Position numbers and translations under genes: made by a program | Origin: Pseudomonadota bacterium | GTDB lineage: Bacteria; Myxococcota_A; Bradymonadia; Bradymonadales; GCA-2716585 | Length of the DNA: 60,526 nt | NCBI GenBank assembly: GCA_005804885.1 | Contig: SYOX01000322.1 | Location: 1 to 60,526, forward strand | Direction: 5' to 3' | Shown: one piece after another, positions 1-9,433 of the stretch | How the letters are laid out: every line of letters begins with the position of its first letter | Numbering within the stretch: the stretch's first letter is position 1 | Notes under the pieces: model-generated | What the model was told of the DNA's origin: nothing | The model's input: the letters and a program-made list of their open reading frames with translations, nothing else | Database searches by the model: none

Positions 1-108
1 CACCGATGGGGTAGCATCGAAGCCCTGATGGAATCGGTGCGGCTCTTTCTCAAAGCCGCCGAGCCCTTTCCGGGCAATGGTCACGCGCTGACCCCTCTTG
101 GGTGGTGA
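1..108 (+). CDS. 3' fragment of an unidentified gene cut by the window edge
   Basis: An open frame enters from the left edge and stops at TGA 106-108, giving about 35 residues that include LMESVRLFLKAAEPFPGNGH. The composition is compatible with the C-terminal tail of a transposase-like or helical protein, but I do not recognise the family. It ends 28 bp before the repeat element at 136-316 and would be convergent with the DUF4870 gene beyond it. The rest of the gene lies outside the window, so it may equally be a chance frame. Confidence 0.25.
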   Translation, partial: HRWGSIEALMESVRLFLKAAEPFPGNGHALTPLGW

Positions 109-135
109 GACTGTTGCCGCATTCGGAACACTTAT

Positions 136-316
136 CTAGAGCGCTGATTGGTTTGAGGGACCGAGGTCGTCGAGGCCGACAGCGAAGACGCCGTCGGCAC
201 GATCGAGGCCAAGGAGGAGAGCGCAGGCGGGCCTTTGGCCCGTCGAGCATCGACGACGACGGCATCGGCTCTGTCGGACCGATGACCGACGGGAGTCAAA
301 CCAATCAGCGCTTTAG
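136..316. repeat. CTAG-bounded inverted-repeat element, copy A (long form)
   Basis: The element starts CTAGAGCGCTGATTGGTTTG (136-155) and ends with the inverted version, CAAACCAATCAGCGCTTTAG (297-316), so the termini form an almost perfect inverted repeat. Bounding tetranucleotides are CTAG (left) and TTAG (right). The interior has GC-rich dyads and a segment (187-205) shared with the palindrome at 11911-12252. The right terminus contains the stop codon (TAA on the minus strand, 313-315) of the DUF4870 gene. Related copies lie at 25361, 43211 and 43399, with a lone end at 20083. Confidence 0.8.
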
Positions 317-660
317 GCGTTGAGCTGCTTGACGGGATCGAAGTAGCCCCGGTTGGCCAGCTGATCGGTCAAGACCGGGATCTCGAACATCTCGCCCTGG
401 TAGGCCTTCCAGGCGAAGAAGAGGTTGCCGAGCATCACGACCGCGCCGAAGATGCCGCAAGTGACGCAGCTCAAGATCAGCGCCGTGACGAACCAGCCCA
501 TGCACTGAATCGCGTGGAAGTGCACGTACTTGCTGTTGAGCTTGTCCTTCATGGCGAAGAGCGTGACCGGCGCCATGATCGGGAACAGATACATGATCAG
601 CCCCCAGGTCTTGTCTTCGCTGGAGATGTTCGCGGGCGTGTATTGGGAAAGATCGGCCAT
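313..660 (-). CDS. DUF4870-like small inner-membrane protein
   Basis: The 115-residue product has two or three hydrophobic segments (about residues 16-33 and 45-78) and a conserved-looking YVHFHAIQCMGWFV stretch, the pattern of DUF4870/Tic20-like small integral membrane proteins whose function is not established. The ATG at 660 is chosen because AAGGA lies about 8 nt upstream; an in-frame ATG at 669 would sit inside that ribosome site. It follows the kynurenine monooxygenase gene by 113 bp on the same strand and may be read through from that operon. Its TAA stop lies within the terminal repeat of the element at 136-316, so the last codon context may have been set by that insertion. Confidence 0.75.
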   Translation of the reverse strand: MADLSQYTPANISSEDKTWGLIMYLFPIMAPVTLFAMKDKLNSKYVHFHAIQCMGWFVTALILSCVTCGIFGAVVMLGNLFFAWKAYQGEMFEIPVLTDQLANRGYFDPVKQLNA

Positions 661-773
661 GTCTCTCATCCTTCTTGGTGAATGCCCCGTCCACAGACCG
701 AGGCGATGTCTCCCCATGCTCAGGCCGGACCTTACACCGCGACCCCGGTCAAGGGCAAGAAGACACGACGCCC

Positions 774-2141
774 TCAGCGACGATGGCGTCTCCACAAATA
801 ATAGCCCGCGCCGCCGAGCGCCGCCGCGCCGAGGCCCAACCCCGCCGTGATCCAGCGATCCTGGCGCGCAGCCCGCGCCACCGCCTCATCGTAGGGCATC
901 GTCGAGAAGGTCACCATGTTGTACAGCGGCACGAAGGTGCCCTCCGGCAGCCGCTCGTACAAGAAGAGGTCGAGCTTCTTGCGCGCCTTGTACAAGGGCG
1001 AGCGCACCTCCGATCGCATCTGGGTGTAATTGGCCAGCGACAGATCGGCCAGCGCGTCGAGCGCCGGCTTGCGCGCCGCCGAAAAAGCCGACAGCACCCT
1101 CGGCCAGTCCGCGCCGTGCCGCGCGATCAGCTCGTCCATGATCGCGCAGTCCTCGAACGAGGCGTTCATCCCCTGACCAAAGAAGGGCACCACCGCGTGG
1201 GCCGCGTCCCCGATCAACCCCACCCTCCCTCCAACCTGATACGGATCGCATCGGATCGTGACCAGATCCCCGGTCGGGTTGCCGAAGTAATCCTCCAGCA
1301 AGGTCGGCATCAACGCCTGCGCGTCCGGGAACCAGTGCAAAAAGAACTGCAGCACGTCCTCAGGGCTCGACAGCGCCTCGAAGGACATCTCACCGCGCTT
1401 GGACAAGAAGAGCGTGCAGGTGAAGCTCCTGTCCAGGTTCGGCAGCGCAATGAGCATGAAGTCGCGCCGCGGCCAGATGTGCAGCGCGTTCGGGGACAGC
1501 GCGAAGCCCCCGCTCGACGTCGCCGGGATCGTCAACTCCTTGTAGGCGTGCCCCAGGAAGGCCTGCTCGTAGTTGAACCCCGGCGTGCGCTGGATCCGGC
1601 GGCGCACCTTCGAAAAAGCCCCGTCCGCCCCCAGCAACACCTGGCCGTCGACCTCGCGCACCTCGCCGTCGCGCAGATCCCGCACCACCGCCTGGCCCGT
1701 CGACAGGTTCACGTCCACGCACTTGTGCTCGAAGTGGAAGTTCACCCCCGCCTCGGCCTCGGCCAGATCCATCAGCACCTCGTTGAGCGCCTGCCGCGAC
1801 ACCGACAGGATCGCCTGCCCCTGCTTGCCGTAAGGCTGAAAGTCCAGCCCCCCATCGACCGCGTGGATCATCCGGCCCGACATCGGGATCGCCAGCGACG
1901 TGATCGCCCGCGCCATCCCCACCCGCGACAGCGCCTGAAGACCCCGCGTCGACAGCGCCAGGTTGATCGAACGCCCCCCGGCCGCCACCCCCTGCCGCAT
2001 GTCCGCCCGACGCTCGAAGACCTCCACCTCGAAGCCCCGGCGCGCCAGGAACACCGACATCAACGACCCCGCCAACCCCGCGCCCACGACCACGCAGGGC
2101 TTGCCCGACCTCGCACCCTCAACCCGCCGACGTTCAGTCAT
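774..2141 (-). CDS. kmo: kynurenine 3-monooxygenase (FAD-dependent)
   Basis: This 455-residue protein fits the flavoprotein hydroxylase that converts L-kynurenine to 3-hydroxykynurenine with NADPH and O2. The N-terminal FAD-binding GxGxxG is at residues 20-25 (VVGAGLAG), followed by an acidic strand end (VEVFERRAD); the second flavin motif LLGADGAFSKVRR and the GDAAHAVVPFFGQG motif are present. The length is typical of the family. The last 25 residues form a hydrophobic helix ending in WRRHRR, a tail anchor like that of the mitochondrial enzyme, so membrane association is likely. Its ATG overlaps the end of the kynureninase gene by 8 bp, implying translational coupling. It is the last pathway gene of the operon. 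Confidence 0.92.
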   Translation of the reverse strand: MTERRRVEGARSGKPCVVVGAGLAGSLMSVFLARRGFEVEVFERRADMRQGVAAGGRSINLALSTRGLQALSRVGMARAITSLAIPMSGRMIHAVDGGLDFQPYGKQGQAILSVSRQALNEVLMDLAEAEAGVNFHFEHKCVDVNLSTGQAVVRDLRDGEVREVDGQVLLGADGAFSKVRRRIQRTPGFNYEQAFLGHAYKELTIPATSSGGFALSPNALHIWPRRDFMLIALPNLDRSFTCTLFLSKRGEMSFEALSSPEDVLQFFLHWFPDAQALMPTLLEDYFGNPTGDLVTIRCDPYQVGGRVGLIGDAAHAVVPFFGQGMNASFEDCAIMDELIARHGADWPRVLSAFSAARKPALDALADLSLANYTQMRSEVRSPLYKARKKLDLFLYERLPEGTFVPLYNMVTFSTMPYDEAVARAARQDRWITAGLGLGAAALGGAGYYLWRRHRR

Positions 2142-3402
2142 CCGACGCTGACTCCTTCAACAGTTGCACAAACCGCCATATCTCTTCGAAGGTGTTGTAG
2201 AGCGGCACCGGCGCCACCCTGATCACGTCCGGCGACCTGAAGTCGCACACCACCCCACCCTTCACCAGAGACTCGAAGATCGCCCGACCGCCGCCCGACA
2301 CCGCCCGGATCGACACCTGACAGCCGCGGCGCGACGCCTCGCGCGGCGTGATGATCTCCACCCGGCCACCCAGGCCGTCGAGCAACCCCACCAGGTAACC
2401 CGTCATCCGCTCCGAGCGCGCCCGCAACGCCGACACCCCCGCCTCATCGAAGAGCTCCAGCGAGGCCCTCAGCGCCGCCATCGGCAAGATCGGCGCATTG
2501 CTGACCTGCCAGCCCGCCGCACCGCGCTGCGGCGCAAACTCCGACGGCATCTCAAAGCGCGTCGCAGGATCATTGCCCCACCAACCCGCCTGACGCGGCA
2601 AACCCGGCGACGACCCGTGGCGCTCATGCACGAACAAGCCCGCCACCCCGCCCGGCCCCGAGTTCAAGTACTTGTAGGTGCACCACACCGCGAAGTCCAC
2701 GCCGTCCTCATGCAGCGACAGCGCGAGGTTCCCGGCCGCGTGCGCCAGATCAAAGCCCGCCTTGGCCCCCACGCCGTGCGCCGCCGCCGTAATCCGATGC
2801 AGATCAAAGGCTTGCCCCGTATAGTAGTTCACCCCCCCGAACATCACCAGCGCCAGCCGCTCGCCCTGCTCCTCTATCGCCGCCTCGATGTCCTCCTCCC
2901 TCAAGACCACCTCGCCGGGCCGCGCCTGCAACTCGACCACGACCTGCGCCGGGTCCAGCCCGTGGAGCCGCGCCTGGCTGGCCACCGCGTACCGATCCGA
3001 GGGGAAGGCCGAACCCTCGATCATGATCTTGAAGCGCTCGGCCGTCGGCCGGTAGAACGACGCCATCATCGCGTGGAGGTTGCCCGTCAGCGACCCCATC
3101 ACCACGACCTCCTCCGGCCTCGCCCCCACCACGCGCGCCATCGGCCCCTGCAGCGGCTCGTGGTAGCTGTACCACGGCCACTCCCCCTCGAAGTGCCCCT
3201 CGACCCCCCGCCGTGCCCACAGATCCAGCTCCGCCAGCACCAGCTCCCGCGTCCGCCTCGGCTGCAACCCCAGAGAATTGCCGCACAAATAGATCGGCGC
3301 GACACCCTCGACCGCCTCCAGCGCCTCGAAGCGCCCCCGAAAGCGGCTCAAGGGATCGGCGGCGTCCTGCGCCCTGGCCCACTCCAGACCCTCGATCACC
3401 AT
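2134..3402 (-). CDS. kynU: kynureninase (PLP-dependent)
   Basis: Cleaves 3-hydroxykynurenine or kynurenine to 3-hydroxyanthranilate/anthranilate plus alanine. The 422-residue protein has the fold-type I PLP pattern: SLTGNLH near residue 104, the PLP-pyridine aspartate in FDLAHAAGN (D218, H221), and the Schiff-base lysine K244 in CTYKYLNSGPGG, a kynureninase signature. The start at 3402 is preceded by AGGAGAGGG, and the frame upstream of it is not conserved-looking. It overlaps kmo by 8 bp and follows the KynB-type gene by 76 bp. Confidence 0.93.
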   Translation of the reverse strand: MVIEGLEWARAQDAADPLSRFRGRFEALEAVEGVAPIYLCGNSLGLQPRRTRELVLAELDLWARRGVEGHFEGEWPWYSYHEPLQGPMARVVGARPEEVVVMGSLTGNLHAMMASFYRPTAERFKIMIEGSAFPSDRYAVASQARLHGLDPAQVVVELQARPGEVVLREEDIEAAIEEQGERLALVMFGGVNYYTGQAFDLHRITAAAHGVGAKAGFDLAHAAGNLALSLHEDGVDFAVWCTYKYLNSGPGGVAGLFVHERHGSSPGLPRQAGWWGNDPATRFEMPSEFAPQRGAAGWQVSNAPILPMAALRASLELFDEAGVSALRARSERMTGYLVGLLDGLGGRVEIITPREASRRGCQVSIRAVSGGGRAIFESLVKGGVVCDFRSPDVIRVAPVPLYNTFEEIWRFVQLLKESASDD

Positions 3403-3478
3403 CCCCGACCCTCTCCTGCCGCGCACCCACCGACACCGGCCTGCACCCTGCCTGCCCCACCGGAGCGCCCGCCCCCCC

Positions 3479-4303
3479 TCACGCCTCCTCCTTGACCGCA
3501 TACAGGATCGGCCTCGACGGCGCCGCGTCCAACACGAAGGGCGGGATCTGAAGCTCCAGCACATACTGACCGTCGAGCACCTCGGCGCCCACGTTGATCA
3601 TCTCCGTAATCGTCCACCCCGGCCTCGGCCCCGCCAAGGCCCTCGACCCCTGCGGCACGCCCCAGAAGAGGTGGTGCGCCGCCAGCGCCCCCCCGTCCTC
3701 CTCCCGATCCACCGAGGGCAGCTCCACCAGCAGATGCTCGACCCCCAGCGACCGCACCAGCGCCATCGCCTCCAGCGTGAAGTAGGCCGGGTTCGCGCCG
3801 CTGTAGCGCCTGGAGCCCTTCTCACCACCCCCCGTCCTGACCACCAGCGCGCGCCGCCAGCCCGACCCTCCGCCCCCATCGACCGCCTCAAGCGCCCTGG
3901 ACAGCGCGCGCGCCGTCACGACCTGATCGCCGCCGCGCCCCGCCGCCACATAACCCTCTCCGCTCGCCCCCAGCGCCTCAGGGGCCACCGTCACCACCGT
4001 GGCCGGCACCCACCCCGGCGCCAGCGCCTCGGCCACCGACACCCGCTCGTCGAGGATGTGCCCGACGCACTCGGTGTGCGTCCCATTGCCGTGCGGCGCC
4101 ATCTGGATGACCGCGCAGTTGGCGCTGCCGCCCCGCCGCGTGTCCCCGACGAAGCCCCCCGCCTCGAAGGCCGCCGCACTCGCCGCCGGCAGGAAGAAGG
4201 CCTCGGGCTGCGGGCCGCCGAAGTCCAGCGGGATCGACAGATCCAAGGGACGCTCCAGCCCCACGCCAAAGCAACGCCCCTCCACCTCGATCCTCACCCT
4301 CAC
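3479..4303 (-). CDS. KynB-type cyclase-family metal hydrolase, probable N-formylkynurenine formamidase
   Basis: The 274-residue protein has the cyclase/KynB family (PF04199) metal-binding region, here HGNGTHTECVGH at residues 71-82. Classical KynB has HxGTHxDxPxH; the Glu for Asp and the extra residue mark a variant subfamily. Formamidase activity on N-formyl-L-kynurenine is inferred from its position among kynurenine genes. The start is a GTG at 4303, whose GTGA overlaps the TGA of the upstream decarboxylase gene, so the two are coupled. An alternative is another ring-opening cyclase of the same family acting downstream of 3-hydroxyanthranilate. Confidence 0.8.
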   Translation of the reverse strand: MRVRIEVEGRCFGVGLERPLDLSIPLDFGGPQPEAFFLPAASAAAFEAGGFVGDTRRGGSANCAVIQMAPHGNGTHTECVGHILDERVSVAEALAPGWVPATVVTVAPEALGASGEGYVAAGRGGDQVVTARALSRALEAVDGGGGSGWRRALVVRTGGGEKGSRRYSGANPAYFTLEAMALVRSLGVEHLLVELPSVDREEDGGALAAHHLFWGVPQGSRALAGPRPGWTITEMINVGAEVLDGQYVLELQIPPFVLDAAPSRPILYAVKEEA

Positions 4304-5391
4304 GCCCCGGCCTCCGCCCCATCGACGAGCGCGGCCGACGCCCGCCTCTCTCTGAGCGAGGCCGAGTGCGCCAGGCTCGCCTCGGTCTCGAAGTCCGCCC
4401 GCTCCAACCCCAGCCACTCCAGCGCCGTCCCGCTCAAGAGCCGCTCCTTGACCTCGGCGCTGACGTCGTCCATCCCCTCGATCATCTCCCCCGGGTGCTC
4501 CTCGCCGAGCGGGAAGGGGTAGTCGGTGCCCAGCGCCAGCTGCCCCGGCCCCATCTGCTGGATCAGGAAGCGCAGCACCGCGGGGTCGTGCACCAGCGTG
4601 TCGAAGACGAGCTTGTCGAGGAAGTCGGCCGGCGAGATCGTCGTCTGGGTCTGGCACAGATCGGGCCTGACGTGGAAGCCGTGGACGATGCGCCCGAGCG
4701 TCCCCGGGAAGGCCCCGCCGCCGTGGGCGAAGGCGAAGCGCAGCTTCGGGAAGCGCTCCAGGATCCCGCCCATCAAGATCGAGCAGATCGCCAGCGAGGT
4801 CTCCGCCGGCATCCCCACCAGCCACGGCATCCAGTAGCGCGGCATCCGGTTCATCGCCATCATGTCCCAGGGGTGGATGAAGATCGCCGCGCCGAGCGCC
4901 TCGGCCGCCTCGTAGAAGGGAAAGAGCGCCTTGTGATCCAGGTTCCAGTCCTGGATGTGCGAGCCGATCTGCACCCCCTTGAGGCCCATCCCCATGCACC
5001 GCTCCAACTCCCGCGCGGCCACCTCCGGCGTCTGCATCGGCAGCGTCCCAAGCCCGACGAAGCGCTTGGGCGCCTTGTCGACCACCTCGGCGAGGTGATC
5101 GTTGAGGAGCCGGGACAGATCCAGGGTGTCCTGGGGCTTGGCCCAGTAGCTGAACATCACCGGCACGGTCGAGAGCACCTGCACGTCCACCGCGTCGCGC
5201 TCGCAGTCCTCCAGCCGACGAGGCGGATCCCACAGATCCGCCTCCACGGCCCGGAAGAAGGTGTCGTCCTTCATCATCCGGGCGCAGCCCGGCCCCGTGT
5301 GCTCCAGGCGGATGAACCCGCCGTAGCCGTAACGCTCGCGCAGGTCAGGCCAGGTCCTGGGCAGGATGTGGGTGTGGATGTCGATCTTCAC
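4300..5391 (-). CDS. nbaD: 2-amino-3-carboxymuconate-6-semialdehyde decarboxylase (amidohydrolase family)
   Basis: This 363-residue ACMSD-type enzyme decarboxylates the unstable product of 3-hydroxyanthranilate dioxygenase, diverting it from quinolinate/NAD synthesis to catabolism. Amidohydrolase metal ligands are visible: HTH (H6, H8), FIHPWD (H173), AHGGG (H223) and GTDYPFP (D290). The start is GTG 5391 with AGGAGG 8 nt upstream. Its stop overlaps the next gene's GTG by 4 bp; 12 bp separate it from the dioxygenase gene upstream. EC 4.1.1.45 fits both sequence and neighbours. Confidence 0.9.
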   Translation of the reverse strand: MKIDIHTHILPRTWPDLRERYGYGGFIRLEHTGPGCARMMKDDTFFRAVEADLWDPPRRLEDCERDAVDVQVLSTVPVMFSYWAKPQDTLDLSRLLNDHLAEVVDKAPKRFVGLGTLPMQTPEVAARELERCMGMGLKGVQIGSHIQDWNLDHKALFPFYEAAEALGAAIFIHPWDMMAMNRMPRYWMPWLVGMPAETSLAICSILMGGILERFPKLRFAFAHGGGAFPGTLGRIVHGFHVRPDLCQTQTTISPADFLDKLVFDTLVHDPAVLRFLIQQMGPGQLALGTDYPFPLGEEHPGEMIEGMDDVSAEVKERLLSGTALEWLGLERADFETEASLAHSASLRERRASAALVDGAEAGA

Positions 5392-5403
5392 AGGCGATCC
5401 TCC

Positions 5404-5913
5404 TCACAAGGTGTTGAGGTGCCCGCAGGCCTCGCAGGTCCGCAGCGCCTCGCTGCCGCCGTAGACCTCCATCGCCGCCTTGATCTGCGCAGGGAGGTTG
5501 ACCACCTCGAACTCATCCTCATACACCACCTGCCCGCACCCCTCGCAATACCACCGCAGCCCGTCCTTCTCGCCGGCCTGCCGCTTGCGCTCGATCACCA
5601 GCCCGACCGTGTCGGCCAGCCGCTGCGGCGAGTGCGGCACCCAGGGCGGCAGCAGGAAGATCTCACCCTCCCCGATCTCGACGTCCCGGTGCTCGCCCTC
5701 CTCCACGATCTTGAGCACCATGCTGCCCTCGATCTGGTAGAAGAACTCCTCGCCCGGATCGACGTGGTAATCCTTGCGCGCGTTCGGACCACCCACCACC
5801 ATGATGATGAACTCGGCGTCCTCGTACACCCGCTTCGCCCCCACGGGCGGCTTGAGCAGGTGCCGGTTGTCGTCGATCCACCGCTTGAAGTTCATCGGCC
5901 CGCGAATGCCCAT
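5404..5913 (-). CDS. nbaC: 3-hydroxyanthranilate 3,4-dioxygenase
   Basis: This 169-residue cupin opens the ring of 3-hydroxyanthranilate. Catalytic iron ligands are H50, E56 (DYHVDPGEEFFY) and H94 (PWVPHSPQR). The C-terminal rubredoxin-like iron site typical of the bacterial enzyme is complete, with C123/C126 (CEGCG) and C160/C163 (CEACG). The ATG at 5913 has a purine-rich GGGGGGAG directly upstream; an in-frame ATG at 5895 (MNFKRW) is an alternative start that keeps all motifs. It sits 19 bp after the decarboxylase gene and 12 bp before nbaD. Confidence 0.94.
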   Translation of the reverse strand: MGIRGPMNFKRWIDDNRHLLKPPVGAKRVYEDAEFIIMVVGGPNARKDYHVDPGEEFFYQIEGSMVLKIVEEGEHRDVEIGEGEIFLLPPWVPHSPQRLADTVGLVIERKRQAGEKDGLRWYCEGCGQVVYEDEFEVVNLPAQIKAAMEVYGGSEALRTCEACGHLNTL

Positions 5914-5932
5914 CTCTCCCCCCTGTCGCCTC

Positions 5933-6721
5933 TCAGGGCTCCACAAAAAACGACGCCGCGCCTATCCCCTCGACCACCGCGCGGACCCTGTCGCCCGGCT
6001 TGACCGCCACGGCCGCCGTCGCGCCGCCGCTCATCACCACCTGGCCGGCCAGCAGCCGCTCGCCCCGCTCGGCCAGCATGTTGGCCTGCGCCGCCAGCGA
6101 GCGCGCCGGGTGATCGTAGATCGCGCTGCTGCTGCCGCGCTCGACCACCTCCCCGTTGATCTCCATCGTCATGACCAGATCGTCGATCTCCAGCCCCGAC
6201 AGCCCCCGACCCTGACCCAGCACGAAGCGGCTCGATGAGGCGTTGTCGGCCACCACGTCGATGAGCGTGAACTTGAAGTCCTCGTAGCGGCTGTCGATGA
6301 TCTCCAGCGCCGCGAAGACCTCCCCGACCGCCTCCAGCGCCTGCTCTGGCGTCACGCCAGGCCCCTCCAGATCCCGCGCGAGCAAGAAGCAGATCTCCGG
6401 CTCGGCCCTCGGGTGGCAATGGGCGGCCCGCGAGATCGACCCGCCCTCCTCAAGCCGCATCGCGTCCGTCAGGTGCCCGTAGATCGGGTCGTGGACCCCC
6501 ATCTGGCGCATCTTCGCCACGCTCGTCAGGCCCATCTTCATGCCCACGAGCCGCTCGCCGCGCTCAAAGCGCCGCGCCATCGACGCCCGCTGGATCGTAT
6601 AGGCGTCGCTCAGCGTCATCTCCGGCCAGCGCGCCGTCAACATCGGGATCGGGCGCGAGCTGGCCGCCGCCTCGTCCACGAGCACCGCGCAAAGCCCCAC
6701 CTCCGCCGCCTCAAGCCCCAT
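5933..6721 (-). CDS. nbaG: 2-oxo-3-hexenedioate (4-oxalocrotonate) decarboxylase-type enzyme
   Basis: The 262-residue protein belongs to the hydratase/decarboxylase family of meta-cleavage pathways. The motif KMGLTSVAKMRQMGV (residues 62-76), followed by PIYG, and the EIIDSRYEDFKF / VVADNASSSRF motifs match the XylI/DmpH/NbaG decarboxylase branch more closely than 2-oxopent-4-enoate hydratases. PRAEPEI (E107, E109) supplies the metal-binding acidic residues. In nbaC-D-E-F-G pathways this step follows deamination of 2-aminomuconate. The ATG at 6721 has GGGAGGG upstream. It is the first gene of the kynurenine operon. Confidence 0.85.
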   Translation of the reverse strand: MGLEAAEVGLCAVLVDEAAASSRPIPMLTARWPEMTLSDAYTIQRASMARRFERGERLVGMKMGLTSVAKMRQMGVHDPIYGHLTDAMRLEEGGSISRAAHCHPRAEPEICFLLARDLEGPGVTPEQALEAVGEVFAALEIIDSRYEDFKFTLIDVVADNASSSRFVLGQGRGLSGLEIDDLVMTMEINGEVVERGSSSAIYDHPARSLAAQANMLAERGERLLAGQVVMSGGATAAVAVKPGDRVRAVVEGIGAASFFVEP

Positions 6722-6962
6722 CTCTCGCCCTCCCTGAACCACGGAGTCCGTCACCACGGGCCTTCACCAACTCACCACCCGATCCACCCCGAGGCCCAGG
6801 GATGGTACAGGGCATCGCCCGCCGCTGGCAAGGAGCGCCCCGAACCCAGACACCCCCATCCCCCTCACCTGAACCGCGCGACTGGCGACAGAAAACACTT
6901 GCAAAGACGTTCAGGGCGAGGGAGAAGGGAGGGCGCGTGTGTGACATATGTACAGGATATCG
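6722..6962. other. divergent intergenic region upstream of the kynurenine operon
   Basis: Separates the minus-strand kynurenine operon from the plus-strand Rpn-like gene and must hold the operon promoter if the operon starts at 6721. I see no sigma-70 site good enough to report and no obvious operator dyad. Confidence 0.4.
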
Positions 6963-7994
6963 ATGGCCAAGAAAACACTTAAATCAAAGCTCGAGCCTAA
7001 GTTCGACGTGGTATTCCTGAGCCTCTTTGGCGACAGGAACGAGCCCGAACTGCTCTTGAGCCTCCTCAACGGCCTGCTCGAAGGCCACCAGCCCCCGCTG
7101 GTCTCCCTCCAGATCGAGCCGACGCGCCTGGCCAGCCACTTCGCCGACGACAAGTCTCCCGTGCTCGATCTATGCGCCACCGACGAGGGCGGCCGCCAGT
7201 ACAACGTCGAGGTTCAGCTCTCCCGCAAGACCCGCTACGCCGAGCGCGCGCTCTACTACTGGTCCAGGCTCTTCGTCGCGCAGCTCAAGCAGGGCCACCT
7301 CTACAGCGACCTACGCCCCACCATCGGTATCCACCTCCTGGACTGGTCCTTCTTCGGCAAGCCGAACCTGGGCTACCACCACACCTTTCACATCACCGAT
7401 GACCTGCACCACCGTCGATTGACGGACCACTTCGCCCTGCACATCCTTGAGTTACCCAACTTCAACCGGGCGTTGGACGAGCTGGACACCCTCGAAGACA
7501 AGTGGCTGTACTTTATCAAGAATGGACACACCATGACCCACAAGCAGGCCCAGGACCTCGACCGCACCATCGACCGCGCCGAGAAGAAGCTCGCCTTCAT
7601 GAGCCAGGACGACCGGCTGCGCTTTCAGGCCTTCATGCTCGACAAGCGGCTGCGCGATGAGGCCACCCACATCCCCGATCTTGAAAGGGAAGCCCGCGAG
7701 AAAGGTCACGCAGCGGGCCTCGAAGCGGGCCTCGAAGCGGGCCTCGAAGCGGGGCGCGAAGCGGGGCGCGAAGAGGGGCGCGAAGCGGGGCGCGAAGAGG
7801 GGCGCGAAGAGGGGCGCGAAGAGGGTCTTCTCCTCGCGCTGCGCCTTTGGGAGCGCGCCGTCGGGCGCGCTCTGAGCGCTCCTGAGCGCGAGCGGCTCAA
7901 AGATATCGCCAGGGATCAGGGCATCGAAGGGCTCGGCGAGCTCGCCTTTGACGCGGACAAGGCCCGGCTCGAAGGCTTGCTCAAGGGCCTGTAG
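6963..7994 (+). CDS. Rpn-family recombination-promoting nuclease / PD-(D/E)XK transposase-like protein
   Basis: The 343-residue product resembles the Rpn/PDDEXK_2 family (PF12784). The N-terminal LEPKFDVVFLSLFGD is family-typical, and the nuclease core shows D in VLDLCATD and the ExQ-type residues in YNVEVQLSRKTRYAERALYYW. From about residue 250 it becomes a low-complexity GLEAG/GREEG run encoded by 12-bp tandem repeats, common in these proteins. Members promote RecA-independent recombination in E. coli; a role here is inferred only. The ATG at 6963 has AGGA 5 nt before it; an in-frame ATG at 6948 is possible. Confidence 0.8.
   Translation: MAKKTLKSKLEPKFDVVFLSLFGDRNEPELLLSLLNGLLEGHQPPLVSLQIEPTRLASHFADDKSPVLDLCATDEGGRQYNVEVQLSRKTRYAERALYYWSRLFVAQLKQGHLYSDLRPTIGIHLLDWSFFGKPNLGYHHTFHITDDLHHRRLTDHFALHILELPNFNRALDELDTLEDKWLYFIKNGHTMTHKQAQDLDRTIDRAEKKLAFMSQDDRLRFQAFMLDKRLRDEATHIPDLEREAREKGHAAGLEAGLEAGLEAGREAGREEGREAGREEGREEGREEGLLLALRLWERAVGRALSAPERERLKDIARDQGIEGLGELAFDADKARLEGLLKGL
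7713..7826 (+). repeat. 12-bp tandem repeat inside the Rpn-like gene
   Basis: About nine and a half copies of a 12-bp unit in two flavours (GCGGGCCTCGAA and GGGCGCGAAGAG/GCG) code for alternating Gly-(Leu/Arg)-Glu-(Ala/Glu). The length is a multiple of three, so copy-number change would keep the frame. Confidence 0.85.
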
Positions 7995-8088
7995 CGCGCG
8001 GACTCTCAGGCTGGACGCTTCGGCGGCGCTCGTGGTAAGCCCTTTGCCCTTGATCGCGGCCGGGAGGTCGCCACAGCGAGGGCGCGCG

Positions 8089-9366
<1,278 letters not shown>

Positions 9367-9433
9367 GCCTCGACCGACCTCAGCCCTCGCCCCCCCCAAG
9401 AACAACCACCCGCCCTCGCCCTCCCCACACCCG

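Noticed and set aside
1..135. Left-edge fragment considered as an insertion-sequence transposase end
   Set aside because: Only about 35 residues are visible and no transposase catalytic motif or IS terminal repeat could be identified.
8041..8088. Upstream extension of the aminotransferase start
   Set aside because: The frame is open to 7948 inside the Rpn-like gene end, but residues before 8089 are not protein-like and GAGGG sits correctly for ATG 8089.
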